This document shows positions 7,098-13,802 of a DNA stretch of 44,570 bases, piece after piece (positions within the stretch are counted from its first letter, which is position 1; each line of letters starts with the position of its first letter). The position numbers were made by a program, and so were the translations under genes. The DNA lies in contig VSMY01000002.1 in assembly GCA_009773995.1 (NCBI GenBank), positions 1 to 44,570 of the forward strand, in the 5' to 3' direction. The DNA comes from Oscillibacter sp. (lineage in GTDB: Bacteria; Bacillota; Clostridia; Oscillospirales; Oscillospiraceae). Below the pieces are notes generated by a model. That model worked only from the letters and a program-made list of their open reading frames with translations. It was not told where the DNA came from and ran no database searches.

Positions 7098-8009
7098 TTA
7101 AGCCCCCGTCCCGGCCGGGAACCGTTCTTGGAGCAGCCGCCCCATGTCCTCCGGCAGGGGGGCGGAGACCTCCACCAGCTTCCCGGTAACGGGGTGCGCC
7201 AGTGTCAGCTTATAGGAATGCAGGGCGGGCCGGGGAATGAGCCCCGGATCCTCCGTGCCATAGAGCCAGTCCCCCGCCAGGGGACAGCCCAAGGAGGCCA
7301 TGTGGACCCGGAGCTGGTGGGTCCGCCCGGTCTCGGGCCGGAGAGCCAGGAGGCTGAGGCCCTCCCCCTTGGCCAGTACCGCGTAATGGGACACGGCGGG
7401 GGCTCCATCCGCTCGGACGCGCCTGGCCACCACGGAGCTTTCGTCCCGTCCGATGGGTGCGTCCACGGTCCCCCGCTCCGGCATGGGACAGCCCAGGCAG
7501 ATTGCCCGGTACTCCCGCCGGAAGGACTCCGTGTGCAGGGCCCGCCGGAGCAGGTCGTGGACGTAGCCGCTCTTGGCGACGACCATCAGCCCGGTGGTGC
7601 CCTTGTCCAGGCGGTTCACGGGGTGGAAAATGAAATCCGCCCCCCGCTCCCAGGCCAGGGCCCCCGCCACCGTGGGGGTGCCGGGGAGGAAGTTGGAGGC
7701 GTGGGCCGTCATGCCCGCGGGCTTGTCCACAATCAGCAGATGCTCGTCCTCCCAGACCACCGGCAGGGGCCAGGGCCCCGGCGTGACGGCGCTCTTCGGC
7801 GGGCGGCGGTCCTCCGTCTCCACCGCCAGCACGTCCCCGGCCCGGAGGATATGGGGCGTGTGGACGGGGACGCCGTTGACGAAGATGCAGTCCCCTCCGT
7901 GGGCCAGCCGGGAGACGGCGTGGGCGGAAAAGTGGAGCTTGGCCCGGAGGATGTGCCGCACCGCAGCCCCGTCCTCCTCCGGGAGGACGACCCTGGTAAC
8001 GACCGCCAT
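7098..8009 (-). CDS. RluA family RNA pseudouridine synthase
   Basis: 303 residues. An N-terminal S4-like RNA-binding region (~15-68) precedes the RluA catalytic domain. The active-site motif is NRLDKGTTGLMVVAKS with catalytic Asp135, and RPETGRTHQLRVHMASLG is the second hallmark. The enzyme isomerises specific uridines of rRNA or tRNA; the target cannot be assigned between the RluC and RluD branches. The ATG overlaps the stop of the upstream kinase gene (TGATG), so it is the third gene of a regulator-kinase-synthase operon. This partnership is not an obvious functional one. Confidence 0.95.
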   Translation of the reverse strand: MAVVTRVVLPEEDGAAVRHILRAKLHFSAHAVSRLAHGGDCIFVNGVPVHTPHILRAGDVLAVETEDRRPPKSAVTPGPWPLPVVWEDEHLLIVDKPAGMTAHASNFLPGTPTVAGALAWERGADFIFHPVNRLDKGTTGLMVVAKSGYVHDLLRRALHTESFRREYRAICLGCPMPERGTVDAPIGRDESSVVARRVRADGAPAVSHYAVLAKGEGLSLLALRPETGRTHQLRVHMASLGCPLAGDWLYGTEDPGLIPRPALHSYKLTLAHPVTGKLVEVSAPLPEDMGRLLQERFPAGTGA

Positions 8010-8989
8010 CACTCCACCTTCTTCCGATCTCTGGAGAGGTCCAGGCGCACCAGCGTCCCCTGGCCTGGCCGGGAGGCGATGGAGATATCGTGTCCCAGAC
8101 GGTCCAGCACCTGGCGGCAGAGGTAGAGCCCGATGCCCGTGGACTTCTTGTCCTCCCGGCCGTTGAAGCCGGTGAAGCCCTTCTCGAAGACCCGTGGCAG
8201 GTCCTCGGGGCGGATGCCGATGCCGCTGTCGGCGATGACCAGGGTGTCCCCGTCCCCGTAGACGCGGACCCGGCCCCCTTCCGGGGTGTACTTCACGGCG
8301 TTGGACAGCAGCTGCTCGATGACGAAGGCCAGCCACTTCTCGTCCGTCAGCACCGTCCTCCCCGTCTCCTGGAGGTCCAGGGATATCCGTTTCAAAATGA
8401 AGAGCCGGGCGTACTTCCGCACGGACTGGCGGAGCAGAGCGTCCAGCTCGCAGTCCCGGAAGACATAGTCCGTGGACGCGCTGCCCAGGCGGAGGTAGCC
8501 CAGGACCATCTCCACGTACTGCTCGATTTTCAAGAGCTCCCCCTCCAGCTCCGGGTGGGGCTCCTCCTGGAGGAGGAGCCCCATGGCGGCGATGGGAGTC
8601 TTGATCTGGTGGGCCCAGAGGGTGTAGTAGTCCGTCATGTCCTGGAGCCGGTTCCGGTCCTCCAGGGCCAGGGCGGCCCGCTCGGAGGCCAGGGCCTGGC
8701 ACAGGGCCTGGTAGTCCTCCTCCAGCAGTCCGCCGGGGGGCGGCAGGGGGAGGACTTTCTCCCGAACCTGGACCAGGAGGCGCTCCAGCTCCCGGTGCCG
8801 CCGGAGGAACTGGACGTAGCCCACGGCAAACAGAACCAGCCCCAGGGCGAGGCACAGGACAAAGGCGTAGCCCACCGACTCCAGGGGCAGGCCGTAGAGA
8901 TAGAACACGGCGGAGCAGACGCCTAGGCACCCCGCCAGGAGGAAGAGCAGCTTCCAGTGCCGCCGGAGATACGCGCCCAGGACCCTCAT
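8009..8989 (-). CDS. BceS-like intramembrane-sensing histidine kinase
   Basis: 326 residues. Two N-terminal transmembrane helices (~13-31 and ~38-60) are joined by a very short external loop, the hallmark of intramembrane-sensing kinases. The H-box YYTLWAHQIKTPIAAM (His127) is the BceS/YxdK type. The ATPase domain is intact: N-box LLSNAVKYTPEGG, G1 ADSGIGI, and a later STGIGLYL. The start ATG overlaps the regulator stop (ATGA), indicating translational coupling. In Firmicutes such kinases usually sense cell-wall-active peptides through a BceAB-type ABC transporter encoded nearby; no such pair is in this window. A partner encoded elsewhere is likely. Confidence 0.93.
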   Translation of the reverse strand: MRVLGAYLRRHWKLLFLLAGCLGVCSAVFYLYGLPLESVGYAFVLCLALGLVLFAVGYVQFLRRHRELERLLVQVREKVLPLPPPGGLLEEDYQALCQALASERAALALEDRNRLQDMTDYYTLWAHQIKTPIAAMGLLLQEEPHPELEGELLKIEQYVEMVLGYLRLGSASTDYVFRDCELDALLRQSVRKYARLFILKRISLDLQETGRTVLTDEKWLAFVIEQLLSNAVKYTPEGGRVRVYGDGDTLVIADSGIGIRPEDLPRVFEKGFTGFNGREDKKSTGIGLYLCRQVLDRLGHDISIASRPGQGTLVRLDLSRDRKKVE

Positions 8990-9669
8990 ACCTCGTTCTC
9001 CTCCACCAGGTAGCCCGCGCCCTTCTTCGTGCGGATGAAGTCCGGCAGCCCCGCCGCCTCCAGCTTCCGCCGGAGGCGGTTCACGTTGACGGAGAGGGTG
9101 TTCTCGTCCACGAAGCTGTCGGATTCCCACAGGGCGGTCATCATGGCGTCCCGACTGACGATTCGGCCCTTTTTCTCCAGCAGGAGCTGGAGGAGCTTTC
9201 CCTCATTCCGCGTCAGCTCCACCCTTTGGCCGTTTACCGTGACCGTTCCGTTGGCGGGATTCAGCGCCGCGGCGCCGCAGGAGAGCAGGGCCGGGGCGGA
9301 GGCAAAGTCATAGGCCCGGCGCAGCATGGCCTGGACCTTGGCGGAGAGAACCTGGAGGTCGAAGGGCTTGGCCAGCAGGTCGTCCCCGCCCATCTGCATG
9401 GCCATGACCAGATTCACGTTGTCCGCGGCGGAGGTCAGGAAGAGAATGGGAACCTGGGAGACCTTCCGGATCTCCCGGCACCAGTGGTAGCCGTTGAAGA
9501 AGGGCAGAGAGATGTCCAGCAGCGCCAAATGAGGGCTGAAGTCCAGGAACTCCGCCAGTACGGCGTCGAACTTTTTGGCGCAGGCCACCTGATAGCCCCA
9601 GCTCTCCAGGTGCCGGGCCACGGCCCCGGCGATGACGCCGTCGTCCTCCACGATAAAAATACGGTACAA
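8986..9669 (-). CDS. OmpR family response regulator, partner of the BceS-like kinase
   Basis: 227 residues from a TTG start; the minus strand has GGAGG eight bases upstream. The receiver domain has the acidic pair Glu8-Asp9-Asp10, phosphoacceptor Asp52 in LLDISLPFFNG and Lys101 in LLAKPFD. The winged-helix output domain (~130-225) includes LTRNEGKLLQLLLEKKG and the recognition-helix stretch SVNVNRLRRKLEAAG. The length is normal for the family. It is the first gene of the operon with its own promoter and overlaps the kinase by four bases. It should activate transporter genes located outside the window. Confidence 0.95.
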   Translation of the reverse strand: MYRIFIVEDDGVIAGAVARHLESWGYQVACAKKFDAVLAEFLDFSPHLALLDISLPFFNGYHWCREIRKVSQVPILFLTSAADNVNLVMAMQMGGDDLLAKPFDLQVLSAKVQAMLRRAYDFASAPALLSCGAAALNPANGTVTVNGQRVELTRNEGKLLQLLLEKKGRIVSRDAMMTALWESDSFVDENTLSVNVNRLRRKLEAAGLPDFIRTKKGAGYLVEENEV

Positions 9670-9709
9670 GCCGAACGCCTCCGTTTCTACTGAAAGGGTG
9701 TTTCCCTGT

Positions 9710-9738
9710 AGTATAGCACAGGAGCCCCGGCAAGTCGA
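9710..9738 (-). promoter_or_regulatory. Sigma-A-like promoter of the two-component operon
   Basis: Minus strand: TCGACT (9738-9733), 17-bp spacer, TATACT (9715-9710). The leader is about 34 nt. Confidence 0.6.
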
Positions 9739-9802
9739 GAGGAGGGCTTGGATTTTGTAAGGGAACGTGTGCCCGGCGGGAAACCGATCTGCTCGAATGC
9801 GC

Positions 9803-9831
9803 TTGCAATCCTTTTTGGAAAGCCGTATACT
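9803..9831 (+). promoter_or_regulatory. Sigma-A-like promoter of the HD hydrolase gene
   Basis: TTGCAA (9803-9808), 17-bp spacer, TATACT (9826-9831). Divergent from the regulator promoter. Confidence 0.78.
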
Positions 9832-9864
9832 ATATCTCAACAACAGACAAAGGAGAAATGTTCC

Positions 9865-10452
9865 ATGAAAGCCTGTCCCGACAGAGCGGCGGCCCTGGCG
9901 CTGCTGCGCAAGTACAACACCGAGCCCTTCCACCTCCAGCATGCCCTGACCGTCGAGGCCGTCATGGGCTGGTACGCCCAGGACCTGGGCTATGGCGAGG
10001 AGGCGGATTTCTGGTCCGCCGTGGGCCTTCTCCACGACGTGGACTTTGAAAAGTGGCCGGAGGAGCATTGCCAAAAAGCCCCCGAGCTGCTGGCGGAAAT
10101 CGGCTGTTCCGACGAGCTGGTCCATGCCGTGTGCAGCCACGGCTATGGCCTGTGCTCCGACGTGGAGCCCGTCCACGAGATGGAGAAGGTCCTCTTCGCC
10201 GCCGACGAGCTGACGGGCCTCATCGGCGCGGCGGCCCGGATGCGGCCCAGCAAGTCCTGCTCCGACATGGAGGTGTCCTCCCTCAAGAAGAAATTCAAGG
10301 ACAAGAAGTTCGCCGCCGGATGCTCCCGGGACGTCATCAAGGACGGCGCGGCCCGCTTGGGCTGGGAGCTGGAGACCCTGATGGACAAGACCCTCCAGGC
10401 CATGCGGGAGAGCGAGGCCAAGGTGGCGGAGGAGCTGGCCTCTTTGAGCTGA
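9865..10452 (+). CDS. HD domain hydrolase
   Basis: 195 residues; ATG with AAAGGAG nine bases upstream. A candidate first metal His lies in FHLQHALTVEAVM (His26). The HD dyad is in GLLHDVDFEKWPEEH (His57-Asp58), and a later Asp in FAADELTGLIGAAAR completes the pattern. This arrangement fits small HDIG-type metal-dependent phosphohydrolases acting on nucleotides or related phosphates. The exact substrate is unknown. The C-terminal third is helical and charged. It is a single-gene unit with its own promoter and a shared downstream terminator. Confidence 0.9.
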   Translation: MKACPDRAAALALLRKYNTEPFHLQHALTVEAVMGWYAQDLGYGEEADFWSAVGLLHDVDFEKWPEEHCQKAPELLAEIGCSDELVHAVCSHGYGLCSDVEPVHEMEKVLFAADELTGLIGAAARMRPSKSCSDMEVSSLKKKFKDKKFAAGCSRDVIKDGAARLGWELETLMDKTLQAMRESEAKVAEELASLS

Positions 10453-10470
10453 GTCCTTCCTATGCGGTAT

Positions 10471-10509
10471 AAAAAGAGCGCTGAGGCGTCGCCCCGGCGC
10501 TCTTATTTT
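10471..10509. terminator. Bidirectional terminator
   Basis: Stem AAGAGCGC / GCGCTCTT (10474-10481 with 10497-10504) with a 15-nt loop that can itself fold. There is a T-rich 3' side and an A5 stretch for the minus strand. It lies between the HD gene and the convergent helicase gene. Confidence 0.85.
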
Positions 10510-10512
10510 CCC

Positions 10513-11670
10513 TCAGTCAATGACTTCCAGCTTTCCGTCCTCCCCAAATTTCACGGGGACGATCTCGTTCCGGGTCTTCTGGGCGATGTCGTCAATCCGC
10601 ATTTTGGAGGGGTAGTCCGCGATGAGGCTCACCGCCACCCCCTGGCGTTTCGCCCGGCCCGTCCGGCCGATGCGGTGGACATAGTCCTGGTTTTCGTCCG
10701 GTACGTCGCAGTTGAACACAATGTCCACGTCGTCCACGTCGATGCCCCGGGCGGCCACGTCCGTGGAGACGAAGACCCGGAGCTTTCCCTCCCGGAAGAG
10801 GTTCATCACCTGCTCCCGCCGCTTTTGGGGGATGTCCCCATGGATGCACTCCGCGTCGATGCCCCGCATTTGCAGGAACTTGCAGATGCGCTCCGTGGAG
10901 CCCTTGGTGTTGCAGAAGGCCATGCAGCGGTCGAAGCCCGTCTCTTCCAGGATCCTGGCGATGACGTCCGCCTTTTCGTTCTGCCCGACGTCCATGCGGA
11001 ACTGCTTGATGTCCGGTTTGTTCTGCTCGTCCTCCCGGACGGTGATCTCCGCCGCGTCCCGCTGGTAGACCCAGGCGATGTCCATGACCTCCCGGGAGAT
11101 GGTGGCGGAGAAGAGGCCCAAGTTCTTCCGCTTGTTCATCTTGTCCAGTAGCCGGGTCACGTCGTGGATGAAGCCCATGTCCAGCATCCGGTCCGCCTCG
11201 TCCAGCACCACGGTCTGGGCGCTGTCCACCCGGACGGTGCGGCGCTTCATGTGGTCGCTGAGGCGCCCCGGCGTGGCCACCACGATCTGGGGCCGCTTTT
11301 TCAGCGCGTCGATCTGCTTCCCGATGGGCTGCCCGCCGTAGAGGCACACGCAGCGGACGCCGGGGCGGAAGGCGGCGATGTCCCGGAGCTCGTCGGTGAT
11401 TTGAATGGCCAGCTCCCGGGTGGGGGCCAGGATGACCGCCTGGACGGCGTCGTCCTCCGGGTCCACGTGCTCGATGATGGGGATGCCGTAGGCAAAGGTT
11501 TTGCCGGTGCCGGTGGGGGCCTTGGCGATGACGTCCTGCCAGGCCATCATGGGCGGGATGCAGCCCGCCTGGACGGGGGTGGTGACCTCCAGCTCCCGCT
11601 TTTCGATGGCCCGCATGATCTCCGGGGACAGGCCCAGGCTGTCGAACCGGACGCCTTCTGTATATTCCAT
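10513..11670 (-). CDS. DEAD-box ATP-dependent RNA helicase
   Basis: 385 residues. Canonical motifs appear in order: Q-motif region FDSLGLSPEIMRAIEKRE with TPVQ, motif I APTGTGKT, Ia PTRELAIQ, Ib TPGRL, II DEAD, III SAT, V STDVAARGID and VI HRIGRTGR. There is almost no C-terminal extension, so it is a minimal-core helicase rather than a CshA or DbpA type with a long RNA-binding tail. It unwinds short RNA duplexes in ribosome assembly or mRNA turnover; the specific role is not assignable. ATG with an AGAGGA site upstream and a near-consensus promoter. Confidence 0.97.
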   Translation of the reverse strand: MEYTEGVRFDSLGLSPEIMRAIEKRELEVTTPVQAGCIPPMMAWQDVIAKAPTGTGKTFAYGIPIIEHVDPEDDAVQAVILAPTRELAIQITDELRDIAAFRPGVRCVCLYGGQPIGKQIDALKKRPQIVVATPGRLSDHMKRRTVRVDSAQTVVLDEADRMLDMGFIHDVTRLLDKMNKRKNLGLFSATISREVMDIAWVYQRDAAEITVREDEQNKPDIKQFRMDVGQNEKADVIARILEETGFDRCMAFCNTKGSTERICKFLQMRGIDAECIHGDIPQKRREQVMNLFREGKLRVFVSTDVAARGIDVDDVDIVFNCDVPDENQDYVHRIGRTGRAKRQGVAVSLIADYPSKMRIDDIAQKTRNEIVPVKFGEDGKLEVID

Positions 11671-11743
11671 AAATATTTCCTCTTTTCACGTAATGGGGGT
11701 ATATGGTAAAATGGACGGGGGTCCATAGAAACAGGATAAAGGT

Positions 11744-11772
11744 ATTATACAGAAAAAGCGGCCTCTTGTAAA
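11744..11772 (-). promoter_or_regulatory. Near-consensus sigma-A promoter of the helicase gene
   Basis: Minus strand: TTTACA (11772-11767), 17-bp spacer, TATAAT (11749-11744). The 5' leader is about 65 nt. Confidence 0.8.
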
Positions 11773-11806
11773 GCGGTCCGGCCTTACAAGTCTGATGATT
11801 TTAGAG

Positions 11807-11834
11807 GATTTTAAAACTTTAATCAATTAAAATC
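11807..11834. repeat. AT-rich inverted repeat upstream of a small HTH gene
   Basis: GATTTTAA-N12-TTAAAATC, a perfect 8-bp dyad in the AT-rich gap between the divergent helicase and HTH genes. It may be a regulator site. The rest of 11773-11975 is AT-rich, with CCAACAA at 11843-11849 and again at 11900-11906, and no convincing gene. Confidence 0.45.
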
Positions 11835-11975
11835 TAGAGAATCCAACAAATTATACATGGAAACCCGAAGAAATTATAGTAAAATTGTGTGTTGTAAACC
11901 CAACAAGCCCTGCTTTTTATGATAAATTAAAGTCGGAAGACAAACCGGGTAAAAGTCAATAGGGGGGTGTCGAAC

Positions 11976-12191
11976 GTGGATGATATGGAGTATGTACGTA
12001 TTCTTCGTGATTTGCGCGAAGACGCCGACAAGACACAGTCACAGATTGCCGAGGTCCTGGGAACGTCCCAGACCATGTACGCACGCTATGAGCGGGGCGC
12101 CAACGAGCTGCCCATCCATCACTTAATCACGTTGAGCAAGTATTACGGCGTCAGCACCGATTACCTGCTGGGGCTCAGCAAGGAACGATGA
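11976..12191 (+). CDS. Small XRE/Cro-type HTH regulator
   Basis: 71 residues from a GTG at 11976 with AGGGGGG eight bases upstream; an in-frame GTG at 11967 overlaps that site and is less likely. Helix-turn-helix core: TQSQIAEVLGTSQTMYARYERG, cited as residues ~20-41. It is followed by the family ending YYGVSTDYLLGLSKER. It has a DNA-binding domain only, without a sensor or protease part, so it probably acts as a dimeric repressor. It is followed at once by a terminator, so it is a monocistronic unit. It is related to, but clearly different from, the two HTH genes that flank uvrA. Confidence 0.9.
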   Translation: MDDMEYVRILRDLREDADKTQSQIAEVLGTSQTMYARYERGANELPIHHLITLSKYYGVSTDYLLGLSKER

Positions 12192-12192
12192 A

Positions 12193-12226
12193 ACACGGAC
12201 AGGAAGGTCTCCTGTCCGTGTTTTTT
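12193..12226 (+). terminator. Rho-independent terminator of the HTH gene
   Basis: Perfect 12-bp stem ACACGGACAGGA / TCCTGTCCGTGT with a 5-nt loop and T6. Confidence 0.93.
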
Positions 12227-12248
12227 GCGGCCTGTTCATTCAGGTATA

Positions 12249-12396
12249 CAAAAAAAGTAACCGCCCGGCTCCCAAACCTGCGGTTACTTCTTGACCAAAG
12301 TGTAGGGGGGCAACCGTCTGCCGGCAAGGCCCGTATATATTTAGTATGCCCATCTCATGCTGTTTTGTCAAGTCCGGGGCTTTGGCCCGGTTTTTT
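12249..12396. other. Structured intergenic element with hairpins at both ends
   Basis: A 10-bp stem AAGTAACCGC / GCGGTTACTT (12255-12264 with 12280-12289) is flanked by A7, so it would terminate minus-strand transcription. There is, however, no minus-strand gene just upstream of it. At the other end a CCGGG / CCCGG hairpin (12374-12390) followed by T6 would terminate plus-strand transcription. The interior includes GTAGGGGGGCAACCG. No convincing ORF is present. It could be a small RNA or a remnant of a mobile element. Confidence 0.45.
12374..12396 (+). terminator. Terminator-like hairpin
   Basis: CCGGG stem with a 7-nt loop and CCCGG, then T6. No plus-strand gene precedes it after the terminator at 12193, so it would end a non-coding transcript. 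Confidence 0.55.
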
Positions 12397-12407
12397 CCGG
12401 TAGCCCC

Positions 12408-12436
12408 TTGCAATTTCCGGCGGGATACGCTAAAAT
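12408..12436 (+). promoter_or_regulatory. Sigma-A-like promoter of the lipoprotein gene
   Basis: TTGCAA (12408-12413), 17-bp spacer, TAAAAT (12431-12436). Confidence 0.75.
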
Positions 12437-12474
12437 ACGCTCACGAGATAAGCGGCGTTTAGGAGGAAGCGAGC

Positions 12475-13746
12475 ATGAACGCATGGAAAAAACGCGGGGC
12501 CGCCCTTATGCTGGCGCTGGTTCTGGCCCTGTCCCTGGCTGCCTGCGGCGAAAACGATGACCTGCGACGCACCCTTAAGGAGGCCGCCAAGGACGCGCCC
12601 ATCGTCGAAAGCGGCGTCCTGCCGGACGAGCTTGTGAACGAGGGCATTGAATCCGTGATATCCCGCGTCACCAGCGAGGTGGAATGCACATTTGCAGGCG
12701 GCGTGCTGACGATCTCCGGAGACGGGGCCGAAATTGACCAATACTCGTGGATCCCAGCGGTGTCCGAGGCCATCTTTGAACCGGACGAGCAGGAGTGCAG
12801 GGAGGCTGTGGAAAAAGTCGTCATGGAGGACGGCGTCACGAAAATTTGGGAGAATACGTTTGCGGGCTGCCGCAATTTAAAAGAAGTCACGATACCAGAC
12901 AGCGTTACATTTATCGGAGAGGCGGCGTTCCGGGGCTGCTCGGGCTGGAGAATCCCGGAAGGAGCGGACGAGCTCGCCGACAGCTTTTGGAGTCCCGGCA
13001 AACTCCTGAACAATGAGGATGCGTACCGCTACTGCGCCGATTACTGCGCGCCCATCGGGATCTATCCTCCCTTGGGCCCAGACGAACTGCTGGAGGGAAC
13101 GGGACTGACTCATGTTGAACTCCCGGACGGCCTGACATATGTCGGGCAATACGCCTTTGCGGACTGCTTGAATTTGATTAGCGCCTCGAATCTCAGTTAT
13201 GTTGGAGACTATATGTTTATGGGCTGCTCGCTGACGGACGTTCAGATTTCCGAAGCCGCGGTCTCCATTGGACGTGGTGCGTTCTCCGACTGCGGAAAGC
13301 TGGCGGAGGTAGTCATTCCCGGAGGCGTAACCCGCATTGAGGACAATGCGTTTATGAATTGCGGCTCCCTAAAGGAGATCGTGCTCCCGGAGAATGTGAC
13401 CTCCGCGGGCTCGAATCTGTTTATTCATTCCGGGCTGACGAAAATCACTATTCCCGCCAGCGCGGCAAAATGGGGAAGCGCTTCCTCCCCCGGTTCCAAT
13501 TATTACGACTACACGGTGCTGGACTGCGAAAACCTGACGGACATTACCTTCCTGGGAGACGCGGCGCTGGAGGACCTGGAGCCTATGCTGTATCAACCCA
13601 TGCAGCATGCCCGGGACTACCAATATTACAACGAAGAAGAAAGGCCCCTAACGGTCCGCGCTCCCTCCGGCTCGGTAATCGAGGGATATTGCCGCCGGCA
13701 GATTGAAAAAGGCGACGTCCCGTTCCTTACATTCATTCCCATCTGA
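12475..13746 (+). CDS. BspA-type leucine-rich-repeat lipoprotein
   Basis: 423 residues; ATG with AGGAGG upstream. The N-terminus has a basic start, a hydrophobic core and the lipobox LSLAAC (Cys24), so it should be lipid-anchored on the outside of the membrane. From ~105 onwards there are BspA/LRR_5 repeats with the pattern I-x-x-x-A-F-x-x-C-x-x-L-x-x-V-x-I-P (for example NTFAGCRNLKEVTIPDSV, AFSDCGKLAEVVIPGGV, AFMNCGSLKEIVLPENV). One repeat is interrupted by a non-repeat insert of ~50 residues around 160-210. Such repeats usually mediate binding to host or bacterial surfaces. It is a single-gene unit with its own promoter and terminator. Confidence 0.9.
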   Translation: MNAWKKRGAALMLALVLALSLAACGENDDLRRTLKEAAKDAPIVESGVLPDELVNEGIESVISRVTSEVECTFAGGVLTISGDGAEIDQYSWIPAVSEAIFEPDEQECREAVEKVVMEDGVTKIWENTFAGCRNLKEVTIPDSVTFIGEAAFRGCSGWRIPEGADELADSFWSPGKLLNNEDAYRYCADYCAPIGIYPPLGPDELLEGTGLTHVELPDGLTYVGQYAFADCLNLISASNLSYVGDYMFMGCSLTDVQISEAAVSIGRGAFSDCGKLAEVVIPGGVTRIEDNAFMNCGSLKEIVLPENVTSAGSNLFIHSGLTKITIPASAAKWGSASSPGSNYYDYTVLDCENLTDITFLGDAALEDLEPMLYQPMQHARDYQYYNEEERPLTVRAPSGSVIEGYCRRQIEKGDVPFLTFIPI

Positions 13747-13760
13747 TGCGCCCAGCCCAA

Positions 13761-13798
13761 AAGAAATCCCCCGCTCAGCGAATGGGCGGGGGATTTTT
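13761..13798. terminator. Bidirectional terminator
   Basis: Perfect 11-bp stem AAATCCCCCGC / GCGGGGGATTT (13764-13774 with 13786-13796), T5 on the plus side and an A-rich minus side. It lies between the lipoprotein gene and convergent rnj. Confidence 0.92.
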
Positions 13799-13802
13799 AC
13801 GC

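Noticed and set aside
12188..12403. 71-codon plus-strand frame in the gap after the first HTH gene
   Set aside because: It runs through the HTH gene's terminator hairpin, has no ribosome binding site, and covers inverted repeats; the region is better read as non-coding.
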